Of a stretch of 64,000 nt of DNA, positions 1-11,689 are shown piece by piece. Every line of letters starts with the position of its first letter. Within the stretch, counting starts at the first letter, position 1. Location of the stretch: the NCBI GenBank assembly GCA_037953745.1, contig JBAKBP010000702.1, forward strand, positions 124,001-188,000, given 5' to 3'. Made by a program: the position numbers and the translations under genes. The stretch is from Lithodes maja (taxonomy: Eukaryota; Arthropoda; Malacostraca; Decapoda; Lithodidae). The notes below the pieces were generated by a model. The model was not told the origin of the DNA. It made no database searches and was given only the letters and a program-made list of their open reading frames with translations.

Positions 1-515
1 CGACTCGAGAAGAGAAGGCAACACACACTCACCTGTGGAAAAGAAATAGTGTCAATATAAGTGAACAAAGTATCACATTATCCATATAATGATACTAAGA
101 TACTGGCCCTAAATATCGATGAGGGCCTGCGAAATCTTTACCATGTGAGTGAAATGTACTAACTGTATATCGACTGGGAAGGTCAGGCAATAACAGAATA
201 CACAGGCTGTGGTATATAAGATTTATATTTATACAATTGTTGGTGAATGCAAGTTACATAAGTTAGAACAATAATGATGTAGGCACACAGGTTACCATAT
301 TTTAAGTAAATCAGTGAACAACAATAAATTGGCAAATATAATGTTTAGCAAAACCACAATACATGGAATAATTGATTAAGCAATAATTTGGTGTTTAGAG
401 TGTGTAACCCCAAGAAGGAAGTGTGACATATGGTAAGTTATACTCTCAAGGAGGACGTGGTATATCTGTAAGGCGGGTTTTGTGGGAGGCAAAGCAATTC
501 ATAATAGTAAATCTA
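1..515. other. Unassigned AT-rich sequence
   Basis: I see no gene, terminal repeat or recognisable element here. The stretch is AT-rich and ends at the TA dinucleotide (514-515) that precedes the pogo-like element. It may be flank or part of an older repeat. Confidence 0.5.
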
Positions 516-765
516 CAGTAAAAGTCCGTTAATCCGACGACCGATGATTCGAATCTCCCAATAGTCCGAATTTTTCAATTTGAGGCCAAATCCGAATTCA
601 CCCGATGGTCCGAATTTCAAGAAGTCCCAAAGTCCCCTTTTTGAGGCATTAGTCCACTCAAATGACACATAATGGAGCACACACATATCATATGTTCATG
701 AATTCACTTTAAAAGTTTACCATTGTCATTGTAGCCTATTACCTACTTCAAAACATTCAGATTAA

Positions 766-1258
766 CCCTCCGGCCCCGGCTATGTATTATATATATATTC
801 CTCGAAATCCGGGTGTTTTGGCCGAAAAACGTCTAGGCTAGGCTACCGTATATTCGTTAATCAGACTGCTTCCCGCATTCCCGCGCATCCCCAAGCGTAG
901 CTGTGTTATTTACCTGTAGAATGGCATTAAGTAGAGCTCTCTAAGTCAACTGGGTGAGCTGTGATGATGATTTCATTGGAGATAACTTTATGGCCAAACC
1001 AGCCACTTTACACCACTTTTCGATACTGAACAACAACATACAGGCACACACGAACAAGCGACGCTCTCCTTCTTGTGGCCGGAGATGCGGAGCGTCGGTC
1101 CAGCCGGCTGTTGTTTACATGCGTCGGACCGAGGCGTCGGACCGACGCCTCGCTCACGAAGCTCACAGGCTTTCAACCACTGGTACAATGTAGTACCACC
1201 CGGGTTCCTGGGGGGCAAAAAATAATGGTACACGTGTGTACCAACCGGGTTTGAAGGG
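766..1258 (-). mobile_element. TTAA element fam1 (piggyBac-type MITE)
   Basis: This 493-bp element is flanked by TTAA at 762-765 and 1259-1262. It starts CCCTCCGGCCCCGGC and ends ACCGGGTTTGAAGGG, matching the 3' and 5' ends of the piggyBac-like transposons in this window, so it lies in reverse relative to them. The empty site is present at 13563-13566 in the second pogo-like copy, with the same flanks and a single TTAA. Two palindromes near the right end (1189-1206 and 1228-1245), both TGGTAC-loop-GTACCA, form the twin module. It codes for nothing and presumably depends on a piggyBac transposase. Confidence 0.92.
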
Positions 1259-1297
1259 TTAATGGTCAAAGGAAGCTACTGATATAAACGTAAACAC

Positions 1298-1322
1298 CTT
1301 CTTCTTCTTCTTCTTCTTCTTC
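1298..1322. repeat. (CTT)n microsatellite
   Basis: About eight CTT units. The same position in copy 2 (around 13605) lacks them, while the opposite arm of copy 2 (13980-13992) has GAA units, so the tract varies in length between arms and copies. Confidence 0.9.
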
Positions 1323-1548
1323 CACATCGTCTGCTAGAGTTTTTTTTGCTCTTGAACGCATCCTTGGGACGCTCCGATGCGCTACTGGCTTGCACCGCAT
1401 TTTCTGCAAGCGCATGCAGTCTTGAGCTTGAAAACGCACCTTTGGACGTTCCGATACGCTACTATTTATAGTTCAGTGATCGGAGCGTCCCAAGGGTGCT
1501 TTCAAGACAACAAGACAAGGGTGCTTTCAATACAATATAATATAACAG

Positions 1549-1738
1549 ACAATGCGACACACTGAAACACTCCCCAGCACCCCACACACAAGAAATTCAA
1601 ACACTCAACACCCAAACTAACAACAAAATACAAGAACAACAAAAACTAAATTGGAATAACTTCCTACAAACACTTGATCACAAAACAAACCCCAAAAAAC
1701 ACTAAACAGCATCACACTTTCCAACAGCAACACAACAA
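1549..1738 (+). mobile_element. Jockey-type LINE scrap
   Basis: This very C- and A-rich stretch has the base composition of the Jockey-type LINE at 20264-21973. One frame reads like the linker between endonuclease and reverse transcriptase of such LINEs, with a WNNFLQTLD-like motif followed by a lysine-rich stretch. It is too short and eroded to be sure. It separates the broken pogo-like copy from the DIRS left terminal repeat. Confidence 0.4.
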
Positions 1739-1919
1739 CACGCGACCTCACTCATGGCTTCAGTCATTATGAATTGGGTTCTCACTACGAAAAAACTTCG
1801 TAAAAAATAAAAAACAAAAAGAAAATAAGAATAACTATCCAATAAGCTTTCCATCATATCGTGGATGTACTTGTGTGGATCTTTGACCAGACGCTGATTC
1901 AGGCGTCATTCTTCCTTCT
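1739..1919 (+). repeat. DIRS left inverted terminal repeat
   Basis: Runs from CACGCGACCTCACTCATGG to GCGTCATTCTTCCTTC. It is near-identical to the reverse complement of 11866-12046, with one A/T-run length difference seen by eye. Confidence 0.85.
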
Positions 1920-2934
1920 CTGCTCTGCGGTCAGCCGGCCCGGACGTGTCTCTCCACGCTCCGCTGGTTCCGCATTTGCTGCGTCCCTAGTGAGTTTTTT
2001 CTCATTTGTTTACTCCGGGATGTATCGAGTAAGGTTAGGATATGCGTAGCAGGAGTGTCCTGGGCTGATTGCCCGCAGTGCAGTGTAATTTGGGTCGTGT
2101 GTTTGGGGCATCTATTTCGGATGTACCCTCGTGGTCCGGTTGTGGACAGGTGAACTTTGTCACAGTTAGCTAGCTTTGTGTTGCAGGCGGCTTTCATTAC
2201 GCGTTATTGCTTCCTTTTATCTTTCTGATGAGGTAGCGTATTTTTGCTGACGTTCCCAGCGTATTTTTCTTCACTTAGTGAAGTTTTTTCTGGGTCCCGA
2301 GTCAGTTCTTCCCTTTGCCGGAAGTATTTGCTACAGTGGTGTGTTGGCGGTGGTTCCTGTTGTGATATAATTCAGTGCTTTTTGTTTATGTTCCGACATG
2401 TTAATATTATCCGTCTGCCCAGGCCTAGCCAGCCTCTCGTAGCTTTACCACATATACAAGTGTTATCGATTTATTTTCTAAATATGTACTTCTGTGTGAT
2501 GTGTGTCCTGGTTTAGTTGTGTTTTGGCTAATTCCACGGACTATTTATGTGTCCTGGGTTAGTTGTGTATTGGCTAATTCCACGGACTATGTTGGGCCCG
2601 GCGTTAGTTGTGTTTTGGCTACGCCTCGGTCCTGTGTTGCGTTCAGATGGTATCTGGACGGGGTGGGTTATTTCCGGCGGGTTTTTCTCGGTTACACCAT
2701 GAAAAAACCCGGCTGGTTAACCAGTTTTGGCCACGCGTGGTTTAAAAACAGGCTTGTTTCCCCGGCGAGTGGGTGTCTGTGGTTCCCCAGGACTGCGTCT
2801 CTGGGGTGCCTGTTTCAGGCTCCTTCTGATTCCCGGCAGGTTGGCTGTACCCATCTAACAGTGTTCATACGGACACGTGTTGTTTGTAGTTTTTTCGGTT
2901 TTGCAAAGCCAATATAAAACTATGCTGTTGTTGT
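1920..2934. other. DIRS interior, no gene recognised
   Basis: A stretch with only short open frames and no recognisable protein motif. A short phrase around GGTTTAGTTGTGTTTTGGC recurs three times between 2510 and 2620. It leads into the large duplicated blocks and is part of the element by position only. Confidence 0.4.
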
Positions 2935-3363
2935 ATTTCCTCCCCGGCGATCTTTTACAAAGATGTGGGGTTAGGAACAATTGGGGTTAACTTTTAAACT
3001 TTAATTCACCCGGCGGGTGCAACCTGGTAGGGTGGGATGACCGAATTTACAAAATTCGGTTTAGTTGACCAGACAATTGAGGGATGCATTGTGTATCGCC
3101 TCCTTCAACATACGGCAATTTAAGGCACAATTGGGGTTAACGTTTTTTAAACTAATATTCACACCCGGCGGGTGCTCCCTGGAAGGGTGGGAATCACGAA
3201 TTTACAATTCAGTTAGTTAAACCAGACAATTGAGGGATACGTTTTGTATCGCCGCCTTCAGCTTACGGCGCAATTGGGGTTAACGTTTTTTAAACTAATA
3301 TTCACACCCGGCGGGTGCTCCCTGGAAGGGTGGGAATAACGAATTTATAATTCGGTTAGTTAA

Positions 3364-3987
3364 CCTCTGAAGTGCGCATGGGGGTAATTGGAAACGTCCC
3401 CCTGTGCTGACGTATTTGAGGTGTTTCCGTCACTAAAATATTCATTGTGCCATTAATAGCATTAATACTTATCCATATGCGCCTATTATGGGTTGATTAT
3501 AAAGGTATTAACCTGAAACAACAATAAAACGAGTGAAAACAGCGTTTGGATGGTCAAAATCGGAGATATAGCCCGCGAGTTGTATAATGTATGGGTGAGG
3601 CAAACTGCTTTCCCGCCAATTTCCCCCAAGGCCACTGAGACACAGTCGATCGATACTCTCTCTCTCTCTCTTGCACTCGCTTGCCATCAGTGATGACAAC
3701 ACCCTGCTTGCAACTCGCTAATGTTAGCACGAAAATATACCTCAGAATAAGGGAATAACAGGGAAAATAGGTGATAACTGAAGGAGAGGAGGAAAGTGGG
3801 GAAGGAGGGGAGGTAGAGGACTGAGATTTTGCATGGCCCAGGGGCCAAAAAAAAAAAAAAAAAAAAATAAAAATAATTTTTTTTTTTTTTTCGATGTCAA
3901 AAGTTGATTTTTTTTTCTCACTCACTCATAAGAGTCTCCCCGCAGTCCGCCGGGGGAACTCTTAAGAGTCTCCCCGCAGTTCCCGGG
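3364..3987 (+). mobile_element. TTAA element fam2
   Basis: A 624-bp element between TTAA at 3360-3363 and 3988-3991. It begins CCTCTGAAGTGCGCATGGG and ends CCCGCAGTTCCCGGG. Its complete relative is 52060-52690, and an interrupted one is 19491-22801. The empty site can be read at 6604-6625 in the second unit of the surrounding duplication, which continues straight through a single TTAA. The right end carries the twin module: palindromes built on ACTCTTAAGAGT, each next to a CCCCGCAG box. An A-rich then T-rich tract is internal. Non-coding. Confidence 0.9.
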
Positions 3988-4403
3988 TTAACCAGACAAT
4001 TGAGGGATACGTTTTGTATCGCCGCCTTCAACATACGGCGATCTAAAAAGATACTTCGGGAGAAGTTAGTTCTCGTTTATTTGTCAGGCTTCCCAGTTTT
4101 TGATCTATGAGATTATTCGGGGGCCGGCGTCTTTTTTAGGGGGTGTTTTTTCCAAAATTGAATATTGAAACAAACACCACCGGAAAGACTTAATTAGTTA
4201 TAAACGCCATGCTGGTCTTTATATAATTATTATGTCAGTGGGTATTCATAAATCTTTTGGACAAATTAAGATATTCTGAAATCTTTTACTTAGGAAACCC
4301 CACCGCGTAGCGAGCTGTAGTCGTTGAGTATTACATCTCGTTACCCGGCGGGTTATTTAACACTTGTGTGCGAACATGTTTGGGTTAACCTTATGAGCAT
4401 TAA

Positions 4404-5066
4404 CCCAGTGAGACCCAGCGTCGCACGTGATGCGTCGGCAGTGTTTGATCACCAACTCCCAGCGACGCATCACGGGCGTCCGACATATAAAAAACACTTA
4501 CGTGGCTCGTAAGGTAGGAAATGGCGGGAGAATAGGAGGGGGAGGTACCGTAGTGTGTGTGGGAGCCGGGCCGGTAGGTGTGAGCGGGCCGAGACAGCCG
4601 TGCGGCTGGTGGTGGTGGGCTTAGTGGGGATACTTTACACCCTTAGTTCACCGCCACTTTGAACCTTCATTACTCCGGTCGTATGGGAGCTAGAGGCTTG
4701 AGATTTATGTGAGACACTTCTTAAGATGTATGCCGTACAATGCCATACTCAGTTTTTACCCTAGTGCTCCCGGGCGGGTGGTCATGCGGGGGAGACGAAC
4801 TTTCGACCCCCCCGCCCCCCAAATGACCGAAATGATTTTTTTTTATTTTTTTATTCATTTCTCACCATTCTCTTCCATTTTGGCTCAACAAATTTTTTTG
4901 AGGCTCCCCCCCCCCCCCCCCCCCCAAAAAAAAATGTCTGAGGTGATTTTTTTTTTTTTTTTTTTTTTTTCATCCTTGTCTTCCATTTTTGCAAACAAAA
5001 AAAAGAAGTGAAAATGGCTTGGGACTGGGGTGAACAAAATATTATAACTAGCCGGGGCTCAACGGG
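4404..5066 (+). mobile_element. TTAA element fam5
   Basis: A 663-bp element. It starts CCCAGTGAGACCCAGCG after TTAA (4400-4403) and ends GGGGCTCAACGGG before TTAC (5067-5070), a TTAA with one substitution. The second duplicated unit has the empty site at 6887-6890. Near the left end, two CCCAGC boxes are each followed by a short palindrome (CGCA-loop-TGCG, then GACGC-loop-GCGTC). Its relative at 25083-25522 has the same ends but different palindromes. It contains long C and T homopolymers and no gene. Confidence 0.85.
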
Positions 5067-7645
5067 TTACTTCCTGGAAATTTTCTTTTTTTCCAGAGCT
5101 GGGTCCCGGCAGGTCTATGCAGAACCTGGAGTAAGTTTCCCACCAGTCTCTGTCATGGCTACCTTTGCCCCGGTTTTTGCTTTATGCATTACGCCCTCCT
5201 GTTCAGGTATCCCTATTTTTGCGCACACCCTTTGTATAAAATGTGTTAAAATGTCTCGTTTGGTGTGGGTTACCTTTCCGGCGTTTTTTCTCGTTGTTCC
5301 GAGAACACCGTTTTTGTTTACCGAGTTTTAGTCAGGATGGCTCAAAATAGGTAAGTTACCCGGACGAGTTTGGTCGCTTGAGGGCTCATAAGAAAATGCG
5401 TTTTCTGTGGTCGAGCCTGGGATCAGGCTTCCTGTGTTATTCATTGCTTTATGCATTACACCCTCCTGTAATGTATAGTTTAGTGTGGGTTACCTTTCTG
5501 GCGTTTTTCTCGTTGCTCCGAGGACACTGTTTTTGTTTACCGAGTTTTAGTCAGGGTGGCTAAAATAGGTAAGTTACCCCGACGAGTTTGGTAGCTTGAG
5601 GGCTCATCAGAAACTGCGTTTTCTATGGTCGAGCCTGGGATCAGGCTTCCTGGTTTATTCCCGTAGAGGGGGGCTCCACACAGTTTTCTAGGTGATCAGG
5701 CTGACACCTGTTGGACTTGGTTTTCTCTGCTTTTCAAAGCCATTGAAACAATGCTGTCTGTTTGTTTGGTCTTTACCTCCCGGTGACCTTTTTACAAAGA
5801 GGTCTGGGGCAGGTATAATTGGTTTGACATTGCATATAAAACCCGGCGGTTGTACCTTCGGGTGGTTATATTAACGGATTTGCGATTCGAGATAATTTGC
5901 CAAACAATTGATTGATACAATAGGGTATCACGGCCTTCAAGACGGCGATCTATGAGGGCTTCTGGGAGAAGCCGGATTAGAGATTAAGATAGGCTTAGAC
6001 TTTTTATGGGATAAAAAGATGCCTGAATCTTACTAGTGTCTCCAGTGTAAAGGGATACTTGAAAGACTTCATCTTTAATAAAGATATGCTTCATCTTTAT
6101 GAGGATTAAGAAGTTATTCTTAATTCTTTTGGACAGGTGAAAGATATGCTGAAATCTTTAATAAGCCATTGAAACAATGCCGTTTGTTTGTTTAGTCTTT
6201 CCCTCCCGGCGACCTTTTTACAAAGAGGTCTGGGGCAGGTACAATTGGTTTGACATTGCATATAAAACCCGGCGGTGGTACCTTTGGGTGGTTATATTGA
6301 CTGATTTGCAATTCGCGATCTTTGTATTTCCTCCCCGGCGATCTTTTACAAAGAAGTGGGGTTAGGAACATTTGGGGTTAACTTTTAAACTTTAAATCAC
6401 CCGGCGGGTGCAACCTGGAAGGGTGGGATGCCCGAATTTGCAAAATTCAGTTTAGTTGACCAGACAATTGAGGGATGCATTGTGTATCGCCTCCTTCAAC
6501 ATACGGCGCTTTAGGGCACAATTGGGGTTAACGTTTTTTAAAACTAATATTCACACCCGGCGGGTGCTCCTTGGAGGGATGGGAATAACGAATTTACGAT
6601 TAAGTTAGTTAACCAGACAATTGAGGGATACGTGTTGTATCGCCGCCTTCAACATACGGCATTCTAAAAAGAAACTTCGGGAGAAGTTAGATCTCGTATA
6701 TTTGTCAGGCTTCCCAGTTTTTGATCTACGAGATAATTCGGGGGCCGGCGTCTTTTTTAGTTTTTTTTTTTTCCAAAATTGAATCTTGAAACAAACACCA
6801 CCGGAAAGACTTCATCAGTTATAAACGCCATGCTGGTCTTTATTTAACACTTGTGTGCGAACATGTTTGGGTTAACCTTATGAGCATTAATTCCTGGAAA
6901 TTTTCTTTTTTTCCAGAGCTGGGTCCCGGCGGGTCTATGCAGAACCTGGAGTACGTATCCCACCAGTCATGGCTACCTTTGCCCCAGTTTTTGCTTTATG
7001 CATTACGCCCTCCTGTTCAGGTATCCCTATTTTTGCGCACACCCTTTGTATAAAATGTGTTAAAATGTCTCGTTTGGTGTACGTTACCTTTCCGGCGTTT
7101 TTTCTCGTTGCTCCGAGAACGCCGTTTTTGTTTATCGAGCTTTAGTCAGGATGGCTCAAAATAGGTAAGTTACCCCGACGAGTTTGGTCGCTTGAGGGCT
7201 CATAAGAAACTGCGTTTTCTGTGGTCGAGCCTGGGATCAGGCTTCCTGTGTTATTCATTGCTTTATGCATTACGCCCTCCTGTAATGAATAGTTTAGTGT
7301 GGGTTACCTTTCCGGCGTTTTTCTCGTTGCTCCGAGAACACTGTTTTTTTTTACCGAGTTTTAGTCAGGGTGGCTAAAATAGGTAAGTTACCCCGACGAG
7401 TTTGGTCGCTTGAGGGCTCATCAGAAACTGCGTTTTCTATGGTCGAGCCTGGGATCAGGCTTCCTGAGTTATTCCCGTCGAGGGGGGCTCCACTCAGTTT
7501 TCTAGGTGATCAGGCTGACACCTGTTGGCCTTGGTTTTCTCTGCTTTTCAAAGCCATTGAAACAATGCTGTCTGTTTGTTTGGTCTTTTCCTCCCAGCGA
7601 CCTATTTACAAAGAGGTCTGGGGCAGGTATAATTGGTTTGACATT

Positions 7646-7810
7646 AATAATAATAATACTATTCATAATAATAATAATATTTATTCAGTTAGCAATTTAC
7701 AGAGTTGGTACCACATAGTATGTTATAAATATGACATGTACCAGCCTTGCATAATTCCAACTAAGGATAGCCCAATAAGGCCGTTAGGCGTATTTCCATT
7801 GGGGTCCTTG
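7646..7810. mobile_element. Short retroposon-tail-like insertion
   Basis: About 165 bp beginning with AAT repeats interrupts a block that reads straight through at 5827-5850. It looks like the 3' tail of a LINE or SINE inserted in reverse. It is too short to classify. Confidence 0.5.
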
Positions 7811-8560
7811 TATATAAAACCCGGCGGTTGTACCTTCGGGTGGTTATATTAACGGATTTGCGATTCGAGATAATTTGCCAAACAATTGATTGATACAACA
7901 GGGTATCACGGCCTTCAAGACGGCGATCTATGAGGGCTTCTGGGAGAAGCCGGATTAGAGATTAAGATAGGCTTAGACTTTTTATGGGATAAAAAGATGC
8001 CTGAATCTTACTAGTGTTTCAAGTGTAATGGGATACTTGAAAGACTTCATCTTTAATAAAGATATGCTTCATCTATATGAGGATGAAGAAGTTATGCTTA
8101 ATTCTTTTGGACAGGTAAAAGATATGCTGAAATCTTTACTAAGCCATTGTCACAATGCCGTTTGTTTGTTTAGTCTTTCCCACCCGGCGACCCTTTTACA
8201 ACGAGGTCTGGGGCGGGTACAATTGGTTTGACATTGCATATAAAACCCGGCGGTTGTACCTTTGGGTGGTTATATTAACTGGTTTGCAATTCGCGATAAT
8301 TTGCCAAAGAATTGATTGATACAATAGGGTATCACAGCCTTCAAGACGGCGATCTATGAGGGCTTCTGGGAGAAGCCAGATTAGAGATTAAGATAGGCTT
8401 AGACTTTTTATGGGATAAAAAGATGCTGGAATCTTACTAGTGTTTCAAGTGTAAAGGGATACTTGCAAGACTTCATCTTTAATAAAGATATGCTTCATCT
8501 TTATGAGGATTCAGACGATATGCTTAAATTTTCTGGACAGATAAAGATATGCTGAAATCT

Positions 8561-9434
8561 TTAATATGAAACTAAAGGACAACGAAAAGTAGTGGTGGAG
8601 TGCTACGGTTCGTTGACCGGCGGTTTTGAGGCACATATTTTGTACCATTTTTTGGGTGTAACCCTATGAGCATTAATTAATCCCCGGAAATTTCTCTTTC
8701 CAGGGCAGAGTACCGGTGTTGCACCAGGTGACCAGGTAGTTCGTGGGGGCGGGGAAGTTTTCCCCCAGTCTCTGTCGTGTCGGCACTTGAACCTCTCATT
8801 GCTGTATGTTCAACGCCGTTAAGCTCAGGTAGCCCTATCTTATTTTTATTTGTTAATGAAATAATTTAATAGCTGAATCATAATAAACATATATTTTCTA
8901 TGATTATATTATGATAATATTGTGTTTATTTATAGTGATTTATTTTAATACAATTAAAATATAAATTAAATTAATTAGTATACGTTATGATTTTGCTCAC
9001 CAGCTCGGCTTTCAATGAGTTAATGAGCTATGGGAGCTTTTAATTATCATAAACTTTTACGGGACTCGGACGAGGGCTCCCATTCAGGGAGTATACCGAG
9101 CTCGCAAGCAAGGGACAGCCACAGCCAAGGTGTATGGCGATACTCGCAGTCGTACCTCACCCGCCGGACGATAACGCCGGCGGGCGGACCTGACGCTCTG
9201 ATGACGGACGAGAACAGGTCGAGTTCCATTTATCTATTTTCCGCCGCCAGACGCGTCTCTAATGTGCCACGTAGTCAACAAACTACAGGATTAGCGAGGC
9301 GTAGTCTCGCTAATCGCGCCCCTGTGGCCGGCGCAGTGTGGTACCAGCATTTGAACACGTGGTGCCCGCACCCAGTGTCACTCCTGGTCGGGTTGTTCCA
9401 CTTAGAACACAATTGGCAACCTAGATACCTCGCG
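8561..9434. other. DIRS interior before the recombinase
   Basis: Part of the repeat block ends here and is followed by an AT-rich segment (8840-8995) with no motif. An open frame starts at 9030, but its first ~130 residues match nothing I recognise. They may be an N-terminal region of the recombinase polypeptide or non-coding sequence. Confidence 0.35.
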
Positions 9435-10333
9435 GACTTGTTCATTTTGGACATTCAGGAGGCCAAGTGGCTAGCACCATATGGTAGCGACGTGACCAAG
9501 ATATTCGCGAATCAATATACCCGGTCTACAAAGCAACAGTTTCAATCGCATTGGCAAGCTTTTACGTCTCGGATTCTTAGAACAACACAAACTGTGCCCT
9601 CGGTGGCGTTGGTTGTTTATTGTTTAATTTATCTGTTCATGCAGAAACATTTATCTGAAAGTGATTTATGTGGGCAGGTTTTAAACTCCGCCCACCTCCC
9701 CGTCGGCTCAGGCCTACATGGTCTCTGGACGAAGCAGCGTCGTTATTCTCGTTCCCGTATGTACCAAAGACTGCAGATTTTACAAAAGGGCAGTATTCCT
9801 TATGGCTTTGGCTACCGGGAACAGAGTATCTGAGCTGGCGGCGATGAGCAACGCACCTAATTGCCTCAGGTTTGATAGGCTTCATGCGTGTATTCACATT
9901 GCACCTTCCCTAGGATTCATAGCCGAGATTGAGCACAGTGAACACGTGTTTTCAGAGTTCGCGGTGCCGGCGTTAAACAGGGGAAAGGTGCACCATCTTT
10001 TTTGCCTAGTGCAAGCTCACCAAATATTTAAGAGTGGCACCTCTAAATCACCAGAGTGCTTTATGGATCTCAAGTCCGGTTGAACGCTTGATGGAGCGTA
10101 CACTGGCTTCTCTCTTGGTCGAGGACTTTAAAGAGAAGAATCCCGGCGTTGTGGGTAAGACCCACGATTTATGCAAGGGGACAGCCCCTTTACGTTTCCC
10201 TAATAATCTTTCGGTGGAAGTTATTACGTCCACACAGTTGTGGGCCTCTAATCAGGAGTTTTTTGCCTCGATACCTTTCAGTAGCTCTGGACAAACCTTC
10301 CTTGCCATGTATAGCTTTACGGCAGAGGGTCTA
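9435..10333 (+). pseudogene. DIRS-like tyrosine recombinase, frameshifted (YR1)
   Basis: The encoded protein would be the integrase of a DIRS-type retrotransposon, which joins circular DNA to the target using a nucleophilic tyrosine. The visible pieces are a core-binding region (about 9520-9640, STKQQFQSHW), a catalytic-arginine box with LMALATGNRVSELAA (near 9800-9850), a helix with GKVHH (about 9980), a region where the usual H-x-x-R has become HDLC (10159-10170), and a FLPRYLSV-like segment (about 10275) in yet another frame. All three frames are needed, so at least three shifts have occurred and the second catalytic arginine is replaced by cysteine. It aligns well by eye with the recombinase pieces at 34026-34543 and 24836-25078. 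It is dead as read. Confidence 0.8.
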
Positions 10334-10371
10334 GGTGGCCCTTTTAGTCACGTTTTGTTTAATTTCAAGAA

Positions 10372-10387
10372 AAAGGGGGGGGGGGGG
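10372..10387. repeat. poly(G) tract
   Basis: A run of G about a dozen long just downstream of the recombinase remnant. Its length may be unreliable in the assembly. Confidence 0.8.
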
Positions 10388-11689
10388 TGCAGTCAGTGTG
10401 ACATAGGACACCCTAGACCCCTCCGGAGTATGTGTTCAGAACATACGAGCTGTGATACTGGTTGTAGGCATTGTATTATAAAATTTCTCTGTAGTATTCA
10501 TTGCAGGAAATTGTGCTAAAGGCCAATAGTAGTGTTACAACAATTCTTGTTGTAAGTAGCCTTGGCTGTGAAGCAATAGATTTTTGAGAAATCTCGGTAG
10601 TTGCAACTACGACTTTTACTTTTGAAGTACCTACTTCTGCATAAGTACACGAGTTCAGTACTTCTACGAATGTACATTTTTTTTTTTTTTTTAATATTAG
10701 TTTAACCAGACCACGGAGCTCTACAAAAGAACTCTCATAGGGCTGGCCCAAAGGATTCGATCAAGATATATAAGTAAACGAGTCAAGATAGATCGGAAAG
10801 GGCAGTAGGGGAACAAATCGAGGAAGGTGAAGACACGCAGACATTTCTCGCCATTTCACCAGTTCAGCCGGACCACATGAGCTCCACATCAGAGCCCTTA
10901 TAGGGCAGGGCCGAAGGATGAGGCAAGAACTGCTACACCGCAACACCAACCAAGAAGTGATCAGGGCGAAGAATGAAAGATCAGGTCGAAGGTAGAAAAA
11001 ATCACACTGAGAAGCAAAACATGCATTACCGAAGGGAATCAAGTCAGTCCGGCCACATCAGCAACCGAAGAGACAAATCAGGTCAGGAGTCTGCTACCTA
11101 GCCAGGCCAGGGAGACATGAGATATAGGCTGCTTGAGGACAGCCAAATGGGACAGAATAAGAATAGAAGGGGAAAAACATAGAATGAGGAATGAAAAACT
11201 ACTCAAAATTAGTCAAGCTGAGGACGAAAGCTCGAGGGGAGATAGGAAGGGTAAGTAGCACAACCATCCCCCATCAAGCTCCAGTCGCCGGCCCCGAAGC
11301 CCCCCAACCGCGTCAAGGAGAGTAGTATCAGGGGGATACGAATGTACAAGAATGAATTTATGTTTGGTTATATTTTTAGGAATATATCCACTAGTTAATG
11401 GGGTTTATATGTGCACATGTAAACTTATAAGTTTTTAGTTTTCACCACTTACTTTAAGTGGGGTGCCTTCTTAACTAGCAGATCTGTGCACAGAGTCTCA
11501 GAGTTAACCCTTTTTCAAGCAGGCTTCTTTGAAGCACGCTCCTGCTTGTACCCCTTTTTGAAGATTTAGGCTGTATAAAGTTTATGCACCCGAATATCTC
11601 TTTTTTTACAAAAGTAAGAATACTATGTGGTTGTTTGATTATCTGCTTTTCTAGAGTTATGATATGATTACGAATGTCCCCCTCCAGTC
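10388..11689. other. DIRS 3' region, non-coding
   Basis: I recognise no gene. Two degenerate ~115-bp direct repeats start near 10705 and 10862; each has a CCGGACCACA-like start, a GAGCTC motif and an AGGGC...GGCC phrase followed by AAGGAT. A T-run sits at 10677-10692. By position this is the 3' untranslated part of the DIRS element. Confidence 0.4.

Larger units (their letters stand above)
516..1548. mobile_element. pogo/Tigger-like inverted-repeat element, left part (copy 1)
   Basis: The sequence begins CAGTAAAAGTCCGTTAATCC directly after a TA, the start typical of pogo/Tigger elements. It matches 13317-13832 base for base over long stretches, apart from a TTAA element (766-1258) and a CTT microsatellite. 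No transposase is visible, so it is probably non-autonomous. An inner dyad (CCTTGGGACGCTCCGA near 1362 and its complement near 1480) may be another small element captured before both copies were made. Similarity to copy 2 stops near 1548, where a LINE-like scrap begins, so the right terminus is missing. The family call rests on termini only. Confidence 0.7.
2935..8560 (+). repeat. Tandem duplication of ~1.8-2 kb non-coding blocks
   Basis: The blocks at 2935-6170 recur in the same order at 6325-8150, and part of them a third time at 8150-8560. Each unit contains a ~130-bp sub-repeat with the phrase CAATTGGGGTTAACGTTTTT and CCCGGCGGGTG (three copies in the first unit, two in the second), a segment with TCCTGGAAATTTTC, and a segment with TATAAAACCCGGCGG and several AAAGATATGCTT phrases. 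The first unit holds a fam2 and a fam5 insertion that the second lacks; the second holds a ~165-bp insert the first lacks. All three insertions therefore probably came after the duplication. No protein is encoded. Confidence 0.85.

Noticed and set aside
2244..2917. Two open frames of 90 and 138 codons on the plus strand
   Set aside because: They have no recognisable motif, contain low-complexity repeated phrases and lie in the non-coding part of the DIRS-like element.
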